Shown: positions 24,470 through 33,100 of the stretch, piece after piece | Numbering within the stretch: position 1 is the stretch's first letter | How the letters are laid out: every line of letters begins with the position of its first letter | NCBI RefSeq assembly: GCF_016107525.1 | Contig: NZ_JABASR010000006.1 | Coordinates: 124,001-188,000, forward strand | Direction: 5' to 3' | From: Psychrobacter aquimaris | Lineage (GTDB): Bacteria; Pseudomonadota; Gammaproteobacteria; Pseudomonadales; Moraxellaceae | Length of the DNA stretch: 64,000 bases | The notes under the pieces: generated by a model | Database searches by the model: none | What the model saw: only the letters and a program-made list of their open reading frames with translations | Told to the model about the DNA's origin: nothing | Made by a program: the position numbers and the translations under genes

Positions 24470-25597
24470 TTATTCAAAGCGCGCCAGCAGCCAGTTTTCC
24501 ATACGCCTTAGTGGTACACGTAAATTGGTTGAATGCATCACTACTCCGCCACTCAAACCAACCAAGCAGCCAATCACTGTATCGAACAAGCGGGCACGAA
24601 TCACGTCATAATAAGCTTGCTCAGAAAGCGGCAAACCACTGCCATATTCCGCAATAAATATCGTCAGCGGTGTAATAAATATCACTGCCAAGCCATAATG
24701 CCGATCAACCAAATTTTCAATACAGAGCATCATTATCAAGATTGCCAACGCTATGCCCCATATCGACAACCCCCAAGACAACATCCAACTCGCCAGAATT
24801 ACGCCCAATATTGTGCCGAGCAAACGATGTATTTGCTTAATCCACATAGTACGTAAATGAATACCTTGAATAATAATAAAGCAGCTAATTGCCGCCCAAT
24901 ATGGATTGGTCAGATTCAGGGTTAATGCTATGAGTAAGGTTAGGCTAACAAAACCAGCCACAATAATACTTTCACTAATCGTATCTGGCTCATAGCTATA
25001 AATGGGCGTAGGACTGGACGGGCGCGTCGCTAATAAAAACAGCGAATACAGCAGCGCCATGATCAAGGCAAAACCACTACCCAGCATCACCAGACCCGTA
25101 GCTGGCATAACGTCCTCTAACGGCAGTGGTATAAATAACGCAATCGCACCTGCCATCATTATAAACAATCCTGCTGGCGGCGGCTGACGATAATAGCGTC
25201 CAAGAATGATGATACCAAAGGCCATTAAAGTAAATATCGGCAATTTCAATACGGGGACATGCTGCGCAATCAAACCCAGCGCAAAGCACAGCGACATGGC
25301 AAAGCCCCATGCCATCACCGTCACCAAGCGATAGGGCAACTTGCCAGCTAATGGTGTATTTAAAATAACCATCGCTCCCAAAGATGCTTTAATACCTGAC
25401 GATAAAGCATCAAAATAAGCACCCACAAACACAGGGAAACTAATGGCGATCGCGGCAATAATCGGCATGTGCCACGGTCTCTTACTACGGTTCACTGTCA
25501 ACAGATGCGCCAGCTCCCCATTAATTAAAATCTTCATGCGAGCAAATAACGCTGTCAGCCAAGATACTCGCTTTGTCTCGTGCTTTGATACACTCAT
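24470..25597 (-). CDS. FUSC-family inner-membrane protein
   Basis: A 375-residue integral membrane protein with about ten hydrophobic segments in two halves, as in the FUSC/aromatic acid exporter-like group. The second half has the family pattern NPYWAAISCFIIIQ, then MWIKQIHRLLGTILGVILA and ARLFDTVIGCLVGLSGG (compare the usual R-R-xGT-G and R-xxT-xG). It lacks the large cytoplasmic domain of AaeB-type pumps. Substrate unknown. An AAGGAAA ribosome site supports the start. Single gene. Confidence 0.8.
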   Translation of the reverse strand: MSVSKHETKRVSWLTALFARMKILINGELAHLLTVNRSKRPWHMPIIAAIAISFPVFVGAYFDALSSGIKASLGAMVILNTPLAGKLPYRLVTVMAWGFAMSLCFALGLIAQHVPVLKLPIFTLMAFGIIILGRYYRQPPPAGLFIMMAGAIALFIPLPLEDVMPATGLVMLGSGFALIMALLYSLFLLATRPSSPTPIYSYEPDTISESIIVAGFVSLTLLIALTLNLTNPYWAAISCFIIIQGIHLRTMWIKQIHRLLGTILGVILASWMLSWGLSIWGIALAILIMMLCIENLVDRHYGLAVIFITPLTIFIAEYGSGLPLSEQAYYDVIRARLFDTVIGCLVGLSGGVVMHSTNLRVPLRRMENWLLARFE

Positions 25598-25990
25598 AAT
25601 TGGCTTTCCTTATCTCGTCAATGCACTTAAATATCATTTTCTACTAAAAAAAATTTCATTAAACAGCGCTTTAACGATGAATATCAATAAAAATCTGATT
25701 GGCAATTAATAACTTAATGTTTTTATTTTACATATAAATTATGAATATTTGTTATTAGTTATATATTTGTCGCTATAGAAGATTTATACTGACATTAACG
25801 CCACAACAGCTGTTTTTTATCAGGGACGCCTCAACGGTAATCTAAATGGACGAGCTGTTTTTAACAAATCTGTATGACAATCAGTGATATTGTCTATCTT
25901 CATCTCTAAAACTAAACAACCGTTTGTATGAAACGTGGCTCAACTACTGAGCTAACCATCTATGATAGCGAATAATTAAAGAGAGCGACT
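25598..25990. other. divergent intergenic region
   Basis: This 393-base A+T-rich stretch lies between the FUSC and acyl-CoA dehydrogenase genes. An AGAGAGCGACT ribosome site precedes the right-hand gene; nothing else was recognised. Confidence 0.5.
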
Positions 25991-27811
25991 ATGTTAACTT
26001 ACAAAGCACCTTTACGTGATATCAAGTTTTTAATAAATGATGTTTTTGACTTTCAAACCCATTACAAAGACCTAGATAATGGTGAAAATGCGGATCCTGA
26101 AACGGTCGATATGATTTTACAAAGCTTTGCTGACTTCGCTGAAAACGTTTTAGCCCCTTTGTACCAGCCAGCTGATGCAGAAGGCTGTCATTTTGACAAT
26201 GGCGTGGTTACCACCCCTAAAGGCTTTAAAGAAGCTTACGATCAGTTCGTAGATGGCGGTTGGCAAGGTATTTCGTACCCTGAGGAATTTGGCGGTATGA
26301 ACTTGCCCATGTCAATCAACCTCATTAAGTCTGAAATGATGGGCACTGCGAACTGGCCTTGGGCGATGTATCCTGGTCTATCAACCGGCTGTATCAATAC
26401 CATTATGCAATATGGTAGCGATGAGCAAAAAGAAACCTATCTACATAAATTGGTTGAAGGCTCTTGGGCTGGCACTATGTGTTTGACTGAACCACAATGT
26501 GGTACGGATTTGGGTCAAGTTAAATCTAAAGCCATTCCGCAAGACGATGGCTCTTATAAGCTTAGTGGCACCAAAATCTTCATCTCAAGCGGTGAGCATG
26601 ATTTAACGGAAAACATCGTGCATATTGTGCTTGCGCGCCTGCCAAATGCTCCAGAGGGCACACGCGGTATCTCATTATTTATCGTACCGAAATTTTTGCC
26701 AACTACTGAAGGCGAAATTGGCGAGCGTAATGGCGTGACTTGTGGGTCGATCGAACACAAAATGGGTATTAGCTCATCAGCGACTTGTGTCTTAAACTTT
26801 GATGATGCGGTTGGTTATCTCATTGGTGAGCCGAACAAAGGCCTCAAAGCTATGTTCACCTTTATGAACACGGCACGTATCGGTACAGGTATCCAAGGTC
26901 TAGCACACACTGAACTGTCATTCCAAAATGCGCTACCGTATGCAAAAGACCGTCGTTCTATGCGTACATTATCAGGCACGAAAGAGCCTGAAAAAGTTGC
27001 TGATGCTATCATCAACCATGCTGACGTACGTCGTATGCTATTGACCCAAAAAGCCTTTGCAGAAGGTGGCCGCTCAATGATTTATCATTCTGCGCGCTAT
27101 GCCGATAAAATGGCACAGGGTATCGCTAACGGTGATGATGAAGAGTTTGAAAAATGGGATGACAAATTGGGTTTCTACACACCAATCCTAAAAGGCTTCT
27201 TAACTGAGCTAGGTATCGAAGCGGCCAAACACGGTCAGCAAGTATATGGTGGTCATGGCTATATCAAAGAATGGGGCATGGAGCTGATTGCTCGTGATGC
27301 TCGTATCGCCACCATGTACGAAGGTACGACTGGTATTCAAGCATTGGATTTACTCGGTCGTAAAGTGATCTTGCAGTCTAAAGGCAAAATCATCCGCGAT
27401 TACACCTCAAGCATCATGAAATGGTGTGGCGAGTATGCGCTTGATAAAGACATGCGTAAATTTGTTTGGGCGCTCACCAAGCTATGTGCTGAGTGGAACA
27501 CACTGACCGTACGCTTGATGCTAATGGCACGTAAAGACCGTGAGATCATCTCTGCTGCATCAGACGATTTCTTGATGTATTCAGGCTATGTGATGATGGG
27601 TTATCATTGGGCGCGTATGGCAGCAGTCGCTTACGACAAGCTTGAAAATGGTGGCACTGAATCACCAGAATTCTACAAAGCTAAGATCCAAACGGCTGAA
27701 TTCTATTTTGATAAGCTGCTGCCACGTACTTCAGGTCACGCCGAAGCCATGGTCGCACCAAGCGATAGCATGACAGCGATGGAAATTGAGAACTTCGCTT
27801 TTCTAGACTAA
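25991..27811 (+). CDS. acyl-CoA dehydrogenase, long form (DmdC-like architecture)
   Basis: A 606-residue flavoenzyme that introduces a trans-2 double bond into acyl-CoA. It shows the N-terminal extension typical of the long subgroup (YKAPLRDIKFLINDVFDF), the core CLTEPQCGTDLGQVKSKA and IFISSGEHDLTENI FAD loops, the catalytic Glu in ATMYEGTTGIQALDLLGRK, and an additional C-terminal helical domain (about 470-606) like that of DmdC. Substrate cannot be read from sequence; medium/long-chain acyl-CoA or methylthiopropanoyl-CoA are both possible. It is a single gene with its own terminator. Confidence 0.92.
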   Translation: MLTYKAPLRDIKFLINDVFDFQTHYKDLDNGENADPETVDMILQSFADFAENVLAPLYQPADAEGCHFDNGVVTTPKGFKEAYDQFVDGGWQGISYPEEFGGMNLPMSINLIKSEMMGTANWPWAMYPGLSTGCINTIMQYGSDEQKETYLHKLVEGSWAGTMCLTEPQCGTDLGQVKSKAIPQDDGSYKLSGTKIFISSGEHDLTENIVHIVLARLPNAPEGTRGISLFIVPKFLPTTEGEIGERNGVTCGSIEHKMGISSSATCVLNFDDAVGYLIGEPNKGLKAMFTFMNTARIGTGIQGLAHTELSFQNALPYAKDRRSMRTLSGTKEPEKVADAIINHADVRRMLLTQKAFAEGGRSMIYHSARYADKMAQGIANGDDEEFEKWDDKLGFYTPILKGFLTELGIEAAKHGQQVYGGHGYIKEWGMELIARDARIATMYEGTTGIQALDLLGRKVILQSKGKIIRDYTSSIMKWCGEYALDKDMRKFVWALTKLCAEWNTLTVRLMLMARKDREIISAASDDFLMYSGYVMMGYHWARMAAVAYDKLENGGTESPEFYKAKIQTAEFYFDKLLPRTSGHAEAMVAPSDSMTAMEIENFAFLD

Positions 27812-27830
27812 GATTGCATCAATAATCAAC

Positions 27831-27861
27831 AAAAAAGCGCCTATCATTTAGGCGCTTTTTT
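27831..27861 (+). terminator. intrinsic terminator of the acyl-CoA dehydrogenase gene
   Basis: AAAAAAGCGCCTA-TCAT-TTAGGCGCTTTTTT is a strong hairpin with a T run 20 bases after the stop. Confidence 0.9.
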
Positions 27862-27926
27862 GTGTTTAACTGAAAGCAGGCTGACGAAAAACAATAAATA
27901 GTAGATAGCTAAATCAGGAGTATCTC

Positions 27927-28403
27927 ATGCTACCAACCCATTATAAGACCGCTTCATTAGCCGCTCGATATATACAAGCATTGGTCGTTAGTACCGCGCT
28001 AGTCAGCATAGCCACCAACAGTGCTATTGCTAAAAGTAGCGATACTCCTCTTCACTTTGCAAAAGGCGCCATTAGTAGCATCATCACTGGCAAGTTGAAC
28101 ACCCATGAAAATGAGCGGTGGTATCGTTTTAATGCAACCAGTCATCAATATACCGTGATTAATATTGCACCACTTACTGGCACGCCCGAGACTGCTAACG
28201 TCGGCGTGTTACATATGCCTAATGGTACGCAAGATGGCACCAAAGGCGGTATCATTTATCAAGGCTGCTTGCCCACAACGGGAGAATATCGCTTACGTAT
28301 TGCCCGCAACTTGATGGCGACTGAAGGTAAAACGGCTGGTTATAAAGTCGAAGTGATGATATTACCCCAGTATGCCAGCAAATCGCTATGTGAGTACTTA
28401 TAG
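27927..28403 (+). CDS. exported protein of unknown function
   Basis: A 158-residue protein with a cleavable N-terminal signal (hydrophobic core VVSTALVSIATN, probable cleavage after AIA, residue 35). The mature part is short and beta-rich (ERWYRFNATSHQYTVINIAP and GEYRLRIARN), recalling pre-peptidase-like or Ig-like domains that hold one beta-sandwich, with two cysteines (C in YQGCLP and in KSLCEYL) that might form a disulfide. AGGAG ribosome site before the ATG. No family recognised with confidence. Confidence 0.7.
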   Translation: MLPTHYKTASLAARYIQALVVSTALVSIATNSAIAKSSDTPLHFAKGAISSIITGKLNTHENERWYRFNATSHQYTVINIAPLTGTPETANVGVLHMPNGTQDGTKGGIIYQGCLPTTGEYRLRIARNLMATEGKTAGYKVEVMILPQYASKSLCEYL

Positions 28404-28441
28404 CGATTTATGGGTAGTCACTTTGGACGATATTCACATTT

Positions 28442-28816
28442 TTAGCTACCCAGCATTTTTTTATGATACACCGCGCTAATCTCTTCAACTTCTACGCATA
28501 TCTGTAACGCTGCGCGCCCTGACTGCTGTTCACTCAGCGTATTCTCTATGACTACCGTCAATAGCTCAGCGAGCTGATTGCGAACGACCATATCACGACC
28601 ACTCATGAGCTTTAGATTCGCATAAATAAAGCCAGACGCCTGCTCATCATCTTCAACCCCCACCAAAAATGTCTCAATAGGCACGATACGTGTTTTGATT
28701 TCAGCAGGCTGTTTAAACTGACCACTGTCCCATAATGCTTTATTTAACGCTTTAAGAAATGATTCTTCATGAGCAATACTGACATTGGGCGTCATTTGAA
28801 TGGTTAAATGTGGCAT
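28442..28816 (-). CDS. 5-carboxymethyl-2-hydroxymuconate isomerase-like tautomerase
   Basis: A 124-residue protein of the HpaF/CHMI branch of the tautomerase superfamily. Pro2 follows the initiator Met (MPHLTIQMTPN), so it would be the N-terminal catalytic proline after processing; FIYANLKLMSGRD and the C-terminal QICVEVEEI strand match the family. CHMI works in homoprotocatechuate breakdown, but no other hpa genes are here, so the real substrate is uncertain. Confidence 0.85.
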   Translation of the reverse strand: MPHLTIQMTPNVSIAHEESFLKALNKALWDSGQFKQPAEIKTRIVPIETFLVGVEDDEQASGFIYANLKLMSGRDMVVRNQLAELLTVVIENTLSEQQSGRAALQICVEVEEISAVYHKKMLGS

Positions 28817-28925
28817 GAATATGTCCTTATAAAATATGAGTGAGGGGCAAGGTATCAGCTATCGTCTCAGGCTTGCTTGAACAACCCGTCAGCGGCAATG
28901 ATTTTTAGTTAGCAGTAATTTTTTA

Positions 28926-29037
28926 ATTATCAGTATTTAATTATCAGTATTTAATTATCAGTATTTAATTATCAGTATTTAATTATCAGTATTTAATTAT
29001 CAGTATTTAATTATCAGTATTTAATTATCAGTAATAG
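28926..29037. repeat. 14-base tandem array, eight copies
   Basis: The unit ATTATCAGTATTTA repeats at an exact 14-base spacing (starts 28926, 28940, ... 29024); the last copy departs after ATTATCAGTA. It covers the 3' end and stop codon of ybaK on the minus strand. Near-perfect copies suggest a young, length-variable locus. Confidence 0.95.
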
Positions 29038-29509
29038 TACTAAAGCAAGCAGCAAGGGTGGCAGCTAATTGTGCTGGTGGCAGCTCAATTTCTAAACCAC
29101 GACGACCACCACTGACATAAATCGTTGTCTGCTCTGCAGCCGAGCTGTCTATGATAGTCGGCAAGCGCTTCTTTTGTCCCAATGGGCTGACGCCGCCTAG
29201 CACATAGCCCGTACTACGCTCTACCTGCTTAGGATCCGCCATTTGCACTTTTTTGCAGATCAGCAATTTATTCGAAGATAGCGCCTTAGCCGTTTTTTTA
29301 AAGTTTAACGTTTTATCCACGGGTAAGATAGCAACGGCAAGCGCACCAGTCTCTGTCGACACCACCAAGGTTTTGAACACTTGTGACACATCCACGCCTA
29401 GCTTTTCTGCCGCCTCTAAGCCAAAAGAGGCGGCATTACTGTCATGGACATAGTCGTGTAATTGATAGTTCAGAGCGCGTTGTTTGGCAAGATTAATCGC
29501 TGGTGTCAT
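29021..29509 (-). CDS. ybaK: Cys-tRNA(Pro)/Cys-tRNA(Cys) deacylase YbaK
   Basis: A 162-residue editing enzyme that hydrolyses Cys-tRNA(Pro) made by prolyl-tRNA synthetase. The YbaK fold is seen in VFKTLVVSTETGALAVAILPVDKTLNFKK (conserved Lys), GYVLGGVSPLGQKKRLPTIID and VSGGRRGLEIELPP. Length is typical. The stop codon and last codons lie within the final copy of a 14-base tandem array, so array length changes could alter the extreme C-terminus only if they reached past the stop. Confidence 0.95.
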   Translation of the reverse strand: MTPAINLAKQRALNYQLHDYVHDSNAASFGLEAAEKLGVDVSQVFKTLVVSTETGALAVAILPVDKTLNFKKTAKALSSNKLLICKKVQMADPKQVERSTGYVLGGVSPLGQKKRLPTIIDSSAAEQTTIYVSGGRRGLEIELPPAQLAATLAACFSTITDN

Positions 29510-29767
29510 AATATTTCAGCTTATATCAATGATATTCATGGGTAGATTTAAACATAATTACTCTATAGTGACTCTTGGTTGTCGCCGAACTATTATTGCG
29601 CTAAATACATTAACTTTCAATTATTTGAGCTTATTAAGAGCGACTTAACTCACTATATAGTAACCAGACCGTATTAATATTAGCAGTATATACAGACACT
29701 ATATATCGCTTTGATGGCTTTTATGGCATCATAAGCGCAACATATTTGACTATTTTTGATACTGATT

Positions 29768-32566
29768 ATGATACCGAAGTTCTTAAAAAAACGGATTTTT
29801 AAAGCGCCAGTCACAACCGACAGCGCTTCTAATACTGACGTCAATCCAATCGCCCCCAAGCCTTATTCCAATGCGCCGATTAATCAAATTTATCGCAAGC
29901 TATCGGGGCAGCTACTCGATGTCGCTGTTAAACCTAAGTTATTGGGTGAATTACCTGAGTTCGATACAGACGATCAAACGCTCAGATTTTATGTGTTGCA
30001 AGATTATTCGCGCTCCAACAGTATTTTGATTGACCTGCAGACGCAAGAGCACAATTTACCACCAGCATTGGTTGGGGTACATGATGCCGCCCATAATATC
30101 AAAGAAAACGCAGCCATCATATTTTTGAACCATCCAAGCGCCAAAGACAGTCAGCTATCGCCGCGCCTGTCACGTTTGGTGTCTGCTGTATTGCAATATC
30201 CAGAACTAAAAGTACGTTTGGTGCCCGTCTCTATTTTATGGGGACGCGCCCCAGAAAAAGAGGATTCACTGTTTAAGCTGCTGACCGCTGACAACTGGCA
30301 AGATCCTAGCATCACCAAGCAGCTCTTTAATATCGGGGTAATGGGACGTGACACCTTTGTACAGTTCCATCCACCTCAAGATCTACGTACCCTTATCAAT
30401 GATAGCCTTAAAGGTGATGAAGAAGGGTTTTCTATTTTTGATTCACTAGCCGTTGATTCAAAAGAGAACTCTATAAAAGAAGGTGATGTAAAAGAAAATT
30501 CTGCAAAAGACAGCAATTTAGACATCACCAGTAGCGTGGGCGATGCTGACGAAGCACCAAACTATGCTTTGGTAGCGACCGCTGACAGCAATCGTGAGCT
30601 GGTACGTATGCTACAGCAGCGGCTTACGGTTTATTTAGACAAGCAGCGTGCCAGTATGCTCGGTCCTGATTTATCAGACAGGCGTAATTTGGTAGATAAG
30701 CTGGTGTATTCACCAGCTATCAAACATGCGATAGAGGCAGAAGCAGTAGAATCTGGTATCAGTGTACGTGAAGCCCGTGTCTTGGCTAAAGGTTATGCCA
30801 ATGAGATGGTCAATGACTATTCACATTCCATCGTGCGCGGTTTTTATAAGTTTTTAACGTGGTTATGGACGCAACTCTATGATGGCGTAGAAGTCCATCA
30901 TTTCGAGCGCGTACGTGAGCTTGCGACTGACTATGAGCTGGTTTATGTGCCTTGTCATCGTAGCCATGTCGATTATCTATTGCTATCTTATGTCATCTAC
31001 AAGCGTGGTCTGAGCATTCCTTATGTCGCTGCTGGTGACAACCTAGATGTACCCGTATTAGGGCCATTATTACGCGGCGCGGTTGCCTTTTATATACGTC
31101 GTAGCTTTCGTGGCAATGCACTTTATACCGCCGTCCTCCGCGAATATATGCACACCCTTATTACGCGTAACACACCGATTGAATACTTTATCGAGGGTGG
31201 TCGCTCGCGTTCAGGACGTTTATTACCACCGAAGATGGGCATGCTAGCAATGACAGTGCACAGTCAATTACGTCATTCTGAGAAGCCAGTGGTTTTCATT
31301 CCGACTTATATCGGTTATGAGCGTATTATGGAAGGTGGCACCTATGTTGGTGAGCTAAAAGGCAAGCCAAAAGAATCTGAATCTTTACTAGGCTTACTCA
31401 AAGTTGGTCGTAAAATTGAGCGTATCTTTGGTAATGTACATCTAAGCTTTGGCACACCGCTGCATCTTAGCGACTTTATGACAAAATTCGATGTGCCAGC
31501 CAATAGCTTGCCGACGGATCGCACCGATACCCCGCTCGATGATAAAGCCAGCGCGATGGTCGATAACATCGGCGTCAAAATCATGCAGCACATCAATAAG
31601 GCGGCGGTTGTGACGCCCGTTTCGTTATTATCATTGGTATTATTATCAGCGCCTAAAGCGGCTTTAGATGAAGAAATCTGTCGTGAGCAAATTGCCCTTT
31701 ATCAAGGTCTTGCTCAGCAGTTGTCCTACTCAGATGATACCGTCATTACAGATATGAGTCCGCAGCAAATCATTGATTATGGTATCAAACTAAAGCTCAT
31801 TGAACGTACGCCGCATATCTTAGGCGACATCATTCAAATTGCCGGCAAGCAAGCGGCATTGCTCAGCTATTTCCGTAATAACATCCTTCATGTCTTTATT
31901 CTACTTTCTTTCTTATCAGCATTAGTGGCGCGTAACGGCCGTATCGAACGCAGTCGTTTGGACAATATTGCTAAGCAACTCTATCCATTTTTACAAAGCG
32001 AGCTGTTCTTATATTACCCAGCACATGGCTTGGCTGATACCTTGAACAAAAAAGTCGACAGCCTACTCTCGCATGGTCTAATTGTCGAATTGAGTGATGG
32101 CGTACTCAGCGTCCCTGAGTCAAACAGCAAATGCTATCAGCAGCTGCAAGTGCTAGCGACGCCTGTCGGACAGAGCCTTGAGCGTTACTTTATGACACTT
32201 GCCCTACTCGCCCAGCAAGGCTCAGGCAATCTAACCGAAAGCGAAGTCGTTGATCTGTGTCATCTGCTGGGTCAGCGCTTATCTGTACTATATGCAGACG
32301 ATATTCCTGATTTCTTTGACCGCGCCTTATTCACCAGCTTCATCAGCGCCTTGACTCGTCTTGATTACTTGCAAAAAGATGATGAAACTGGCGTTTTGAC
32401 CTTTGATCATCGTATTAATGATATTGCTCGTCATGCTAAGTACGTGCTAACGCCTGACATGATGCAGATTTTGCAGCAAGTCGCCAGCTTAGATGAAGAA
32501 GAAATTACTCATGCGATTACTGAGATTAGTAATAAAAAGCAGCGTAAATTTGGCCGTAAGCGTTAA
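29768..32566 (+). CDS. plsB: glycerol-3-phosphate 1-O-acyltransferase
   Basis: A 932-residue membrane-associated enzyme making lysophosphatidic acid, the first step of phospholipid synthesis. The acyltransferase blocks are: VPCHRSHVDYLLLSYVIY (HX4D), DNLDVPVLGPLLRGAVAFYIRRSFRGN, EYFIEGGRSRSGRLLPPK and VVFIPTYIGYERIMEGGTY. The N-terminal half and C-terminal region also match PlsB; a short acidic, Ser/Lys-rich insert lies around residue 235. The frame opens four codons earlier at a TTG; ATG 29768 is preferred. Longer than E. coli PlsB (807 residues) mainly through the insert and linkers. Confidence 0.96.
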   Translation: MIPKFLKKRIFKAPVTTDSASNTDVNPIAPKPYSNAPINQIYRKLSGQLLDVAVKPKLLGELPEFDTDDQTLRFYVLQDYSRSNSILIDLQTQEHNLPPALVGVHDAAHNIKENAAIIFLNHPSAKDSQLSPRLSRLVSAVLQYPELKVRLVPVSILWGRAPEKEDSLFKLLTADNWQDPSITKQLFNIGVMGRDTFVQFHPPQDLRTLINDSLKGDEEGFSIFDSLAVDSKENSIKEGDVKENSAKDSNLDITSSVGDADEAPNYALVATADSNRELVRMLQQRLTVYLDKQRASMLGPDLSDRRNLVDKLVYSPAIKHAIEAEAVESGISVREARVLAKGYANEMVNDYSHSIVRGFYKFLTWLWTQLYDGVEVHHFERVRELATDYELVYVPCHRSHVDYLLLSYVIYKRGLSIPYVAAGDNLDVPVLGPLLRGAVAFYIRRSFRGNALYTAVLREYMHTLITRNTPIEYFIEGGRSRSGRLLPPKMGMLAMTVHSQLRHSEKPVVFIPTYIGYERIMEGGTYVGELKGKPKESESLLGLLKVGRKIERIFGNVHLSFGTPLHLSDFMTKFDVPANSLPTDRTDTPLDDKASAMVDNIGVKIMQHINKAAVVTPVSLLSLVLLSAPKAALDEEICREQIALYQGLAQQLSYSDDTVITDMSPQQIIDYGIKLKLIERTPHILGDIIQIAGKQAALLSYFRNNILHVFILLSFLSALVARNGRIERSRLDNIAKQLYPFLQSELFLYYPAHGLADTLNKKVDSLLSHGLIVELSDGVLSVPESNSKCYQQLQVLATPVGQSLERYFMTLALLAQQGSGNLTESEVVDLCHLLGQRLSVLYADDIPDFFDRALFTSFISALTRLDYLQKDDETGVLTFDHRINDIARHAKYVLTPDMMQILQQVASLDEEEITHAITEISNKKQRKFGRKR

Positions 32567-32582
32567 GCTTTGCGATTATCGT

Positions 32583-32617
32583 AAAAAAGAGTCAAGCATA
32601 GAAGCTTGACTCTTTTT
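32583..32617. terminator. bidirectional terminator overlapping the next gene's end
   Basis: AAAAAGAGTCAAGC-ATAGAA-GCTTGACTCTTTTT is a strong hairpin. It ends plsB transcription and also overlaps the last codons and stop of the convergent EF-hand gene. Confidence 0.9.
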
Positions 32618-33005
32618 TTATGAAAAAACCTATCAACTTACAAAATAGAATAAGTATCGACATATAGCCAAAGGCAAATATGGCACCAGTAACAGGAGCA
32701 AATGACCTACCTGTGTCTGAAGTCACTTTCATCATAGCCTGTTGCTGTGCCTCGCTTCTTTCATCCGACGTAAAAAAGCCATTGCCATCTAGATCAAAAA
32801 CATCAAGCTTAGCTTGTAGATAGGCATCGGTAAAGTAAACACCGATTTGAACCAGCAACCACACCACAACGATACCAATAAAAAATATTTGCCAAGAAGC
32901 CAGATGAGATTTCTGTGAAAACTGATGCTTATAGACCATCACAATAGGTAATACTATCATTGCAAATATAGATAATAGTTGTGATATTTCGAGTGTTTTT
33001 CCCAT
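32592..33005 (-). CDS. membrane protein with EF-hand loop
   Basis: A 137-residue protein with two membrane segments in the first half (about 7-27 and 38-57), one near the C-terminus (about 107-127), and between them a canonical EF-hand calcium loop, DLDGNGFFTSDE (D1, D3, N5, G6, T9, E12). It might sense or bind calcium at the membrane; no family recognised. The frame opens at 33035, inside the ettA terminator, so the ATG at 33005 is preferred. Its last codons form part of the plsB terminator hairpin. Confidence 0.7.
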   Translation of the reverse strand: MGKTLEISQLLSIFAMIVLPIVMVYKHQFSQKSHLASWQIFFIGIVVVWLLVQIGVYFTDAYLQAKLDVFDLDGNGFFTSDERSEAQQQAMMKVTSDTGRSFAPVTGAIFAFGYMSILILFCKLIGFFIKKESSFYA

Positions 33006-33024
33006 GATTTGTCTCTTAAACAAT

Positions 33025-33058
33025 AAAAAAGGCATAACCTAAGTTATGCCTTTTTTTT
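33025..33058 (-). terminator. intrinsic terminator of ettA
   Basis: AAAAAAGGCATAAC-CTAA-GTTATGCCTTTTTT lies 43 bases beyond the ettA stop. Confidence 0.9.
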
Positions 33059-33100
33059 GCAAAAATAATGGACTATCTATGGTTTTTTATTGGATTTACT

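Noticed and set aside
28926..29037. 14-base repeats as plasmid iterons, a replication origin or a CRISPR array
   Set aside because: The units have no variable spacers and no rep gene is nearby; a simple slippage array fits better.
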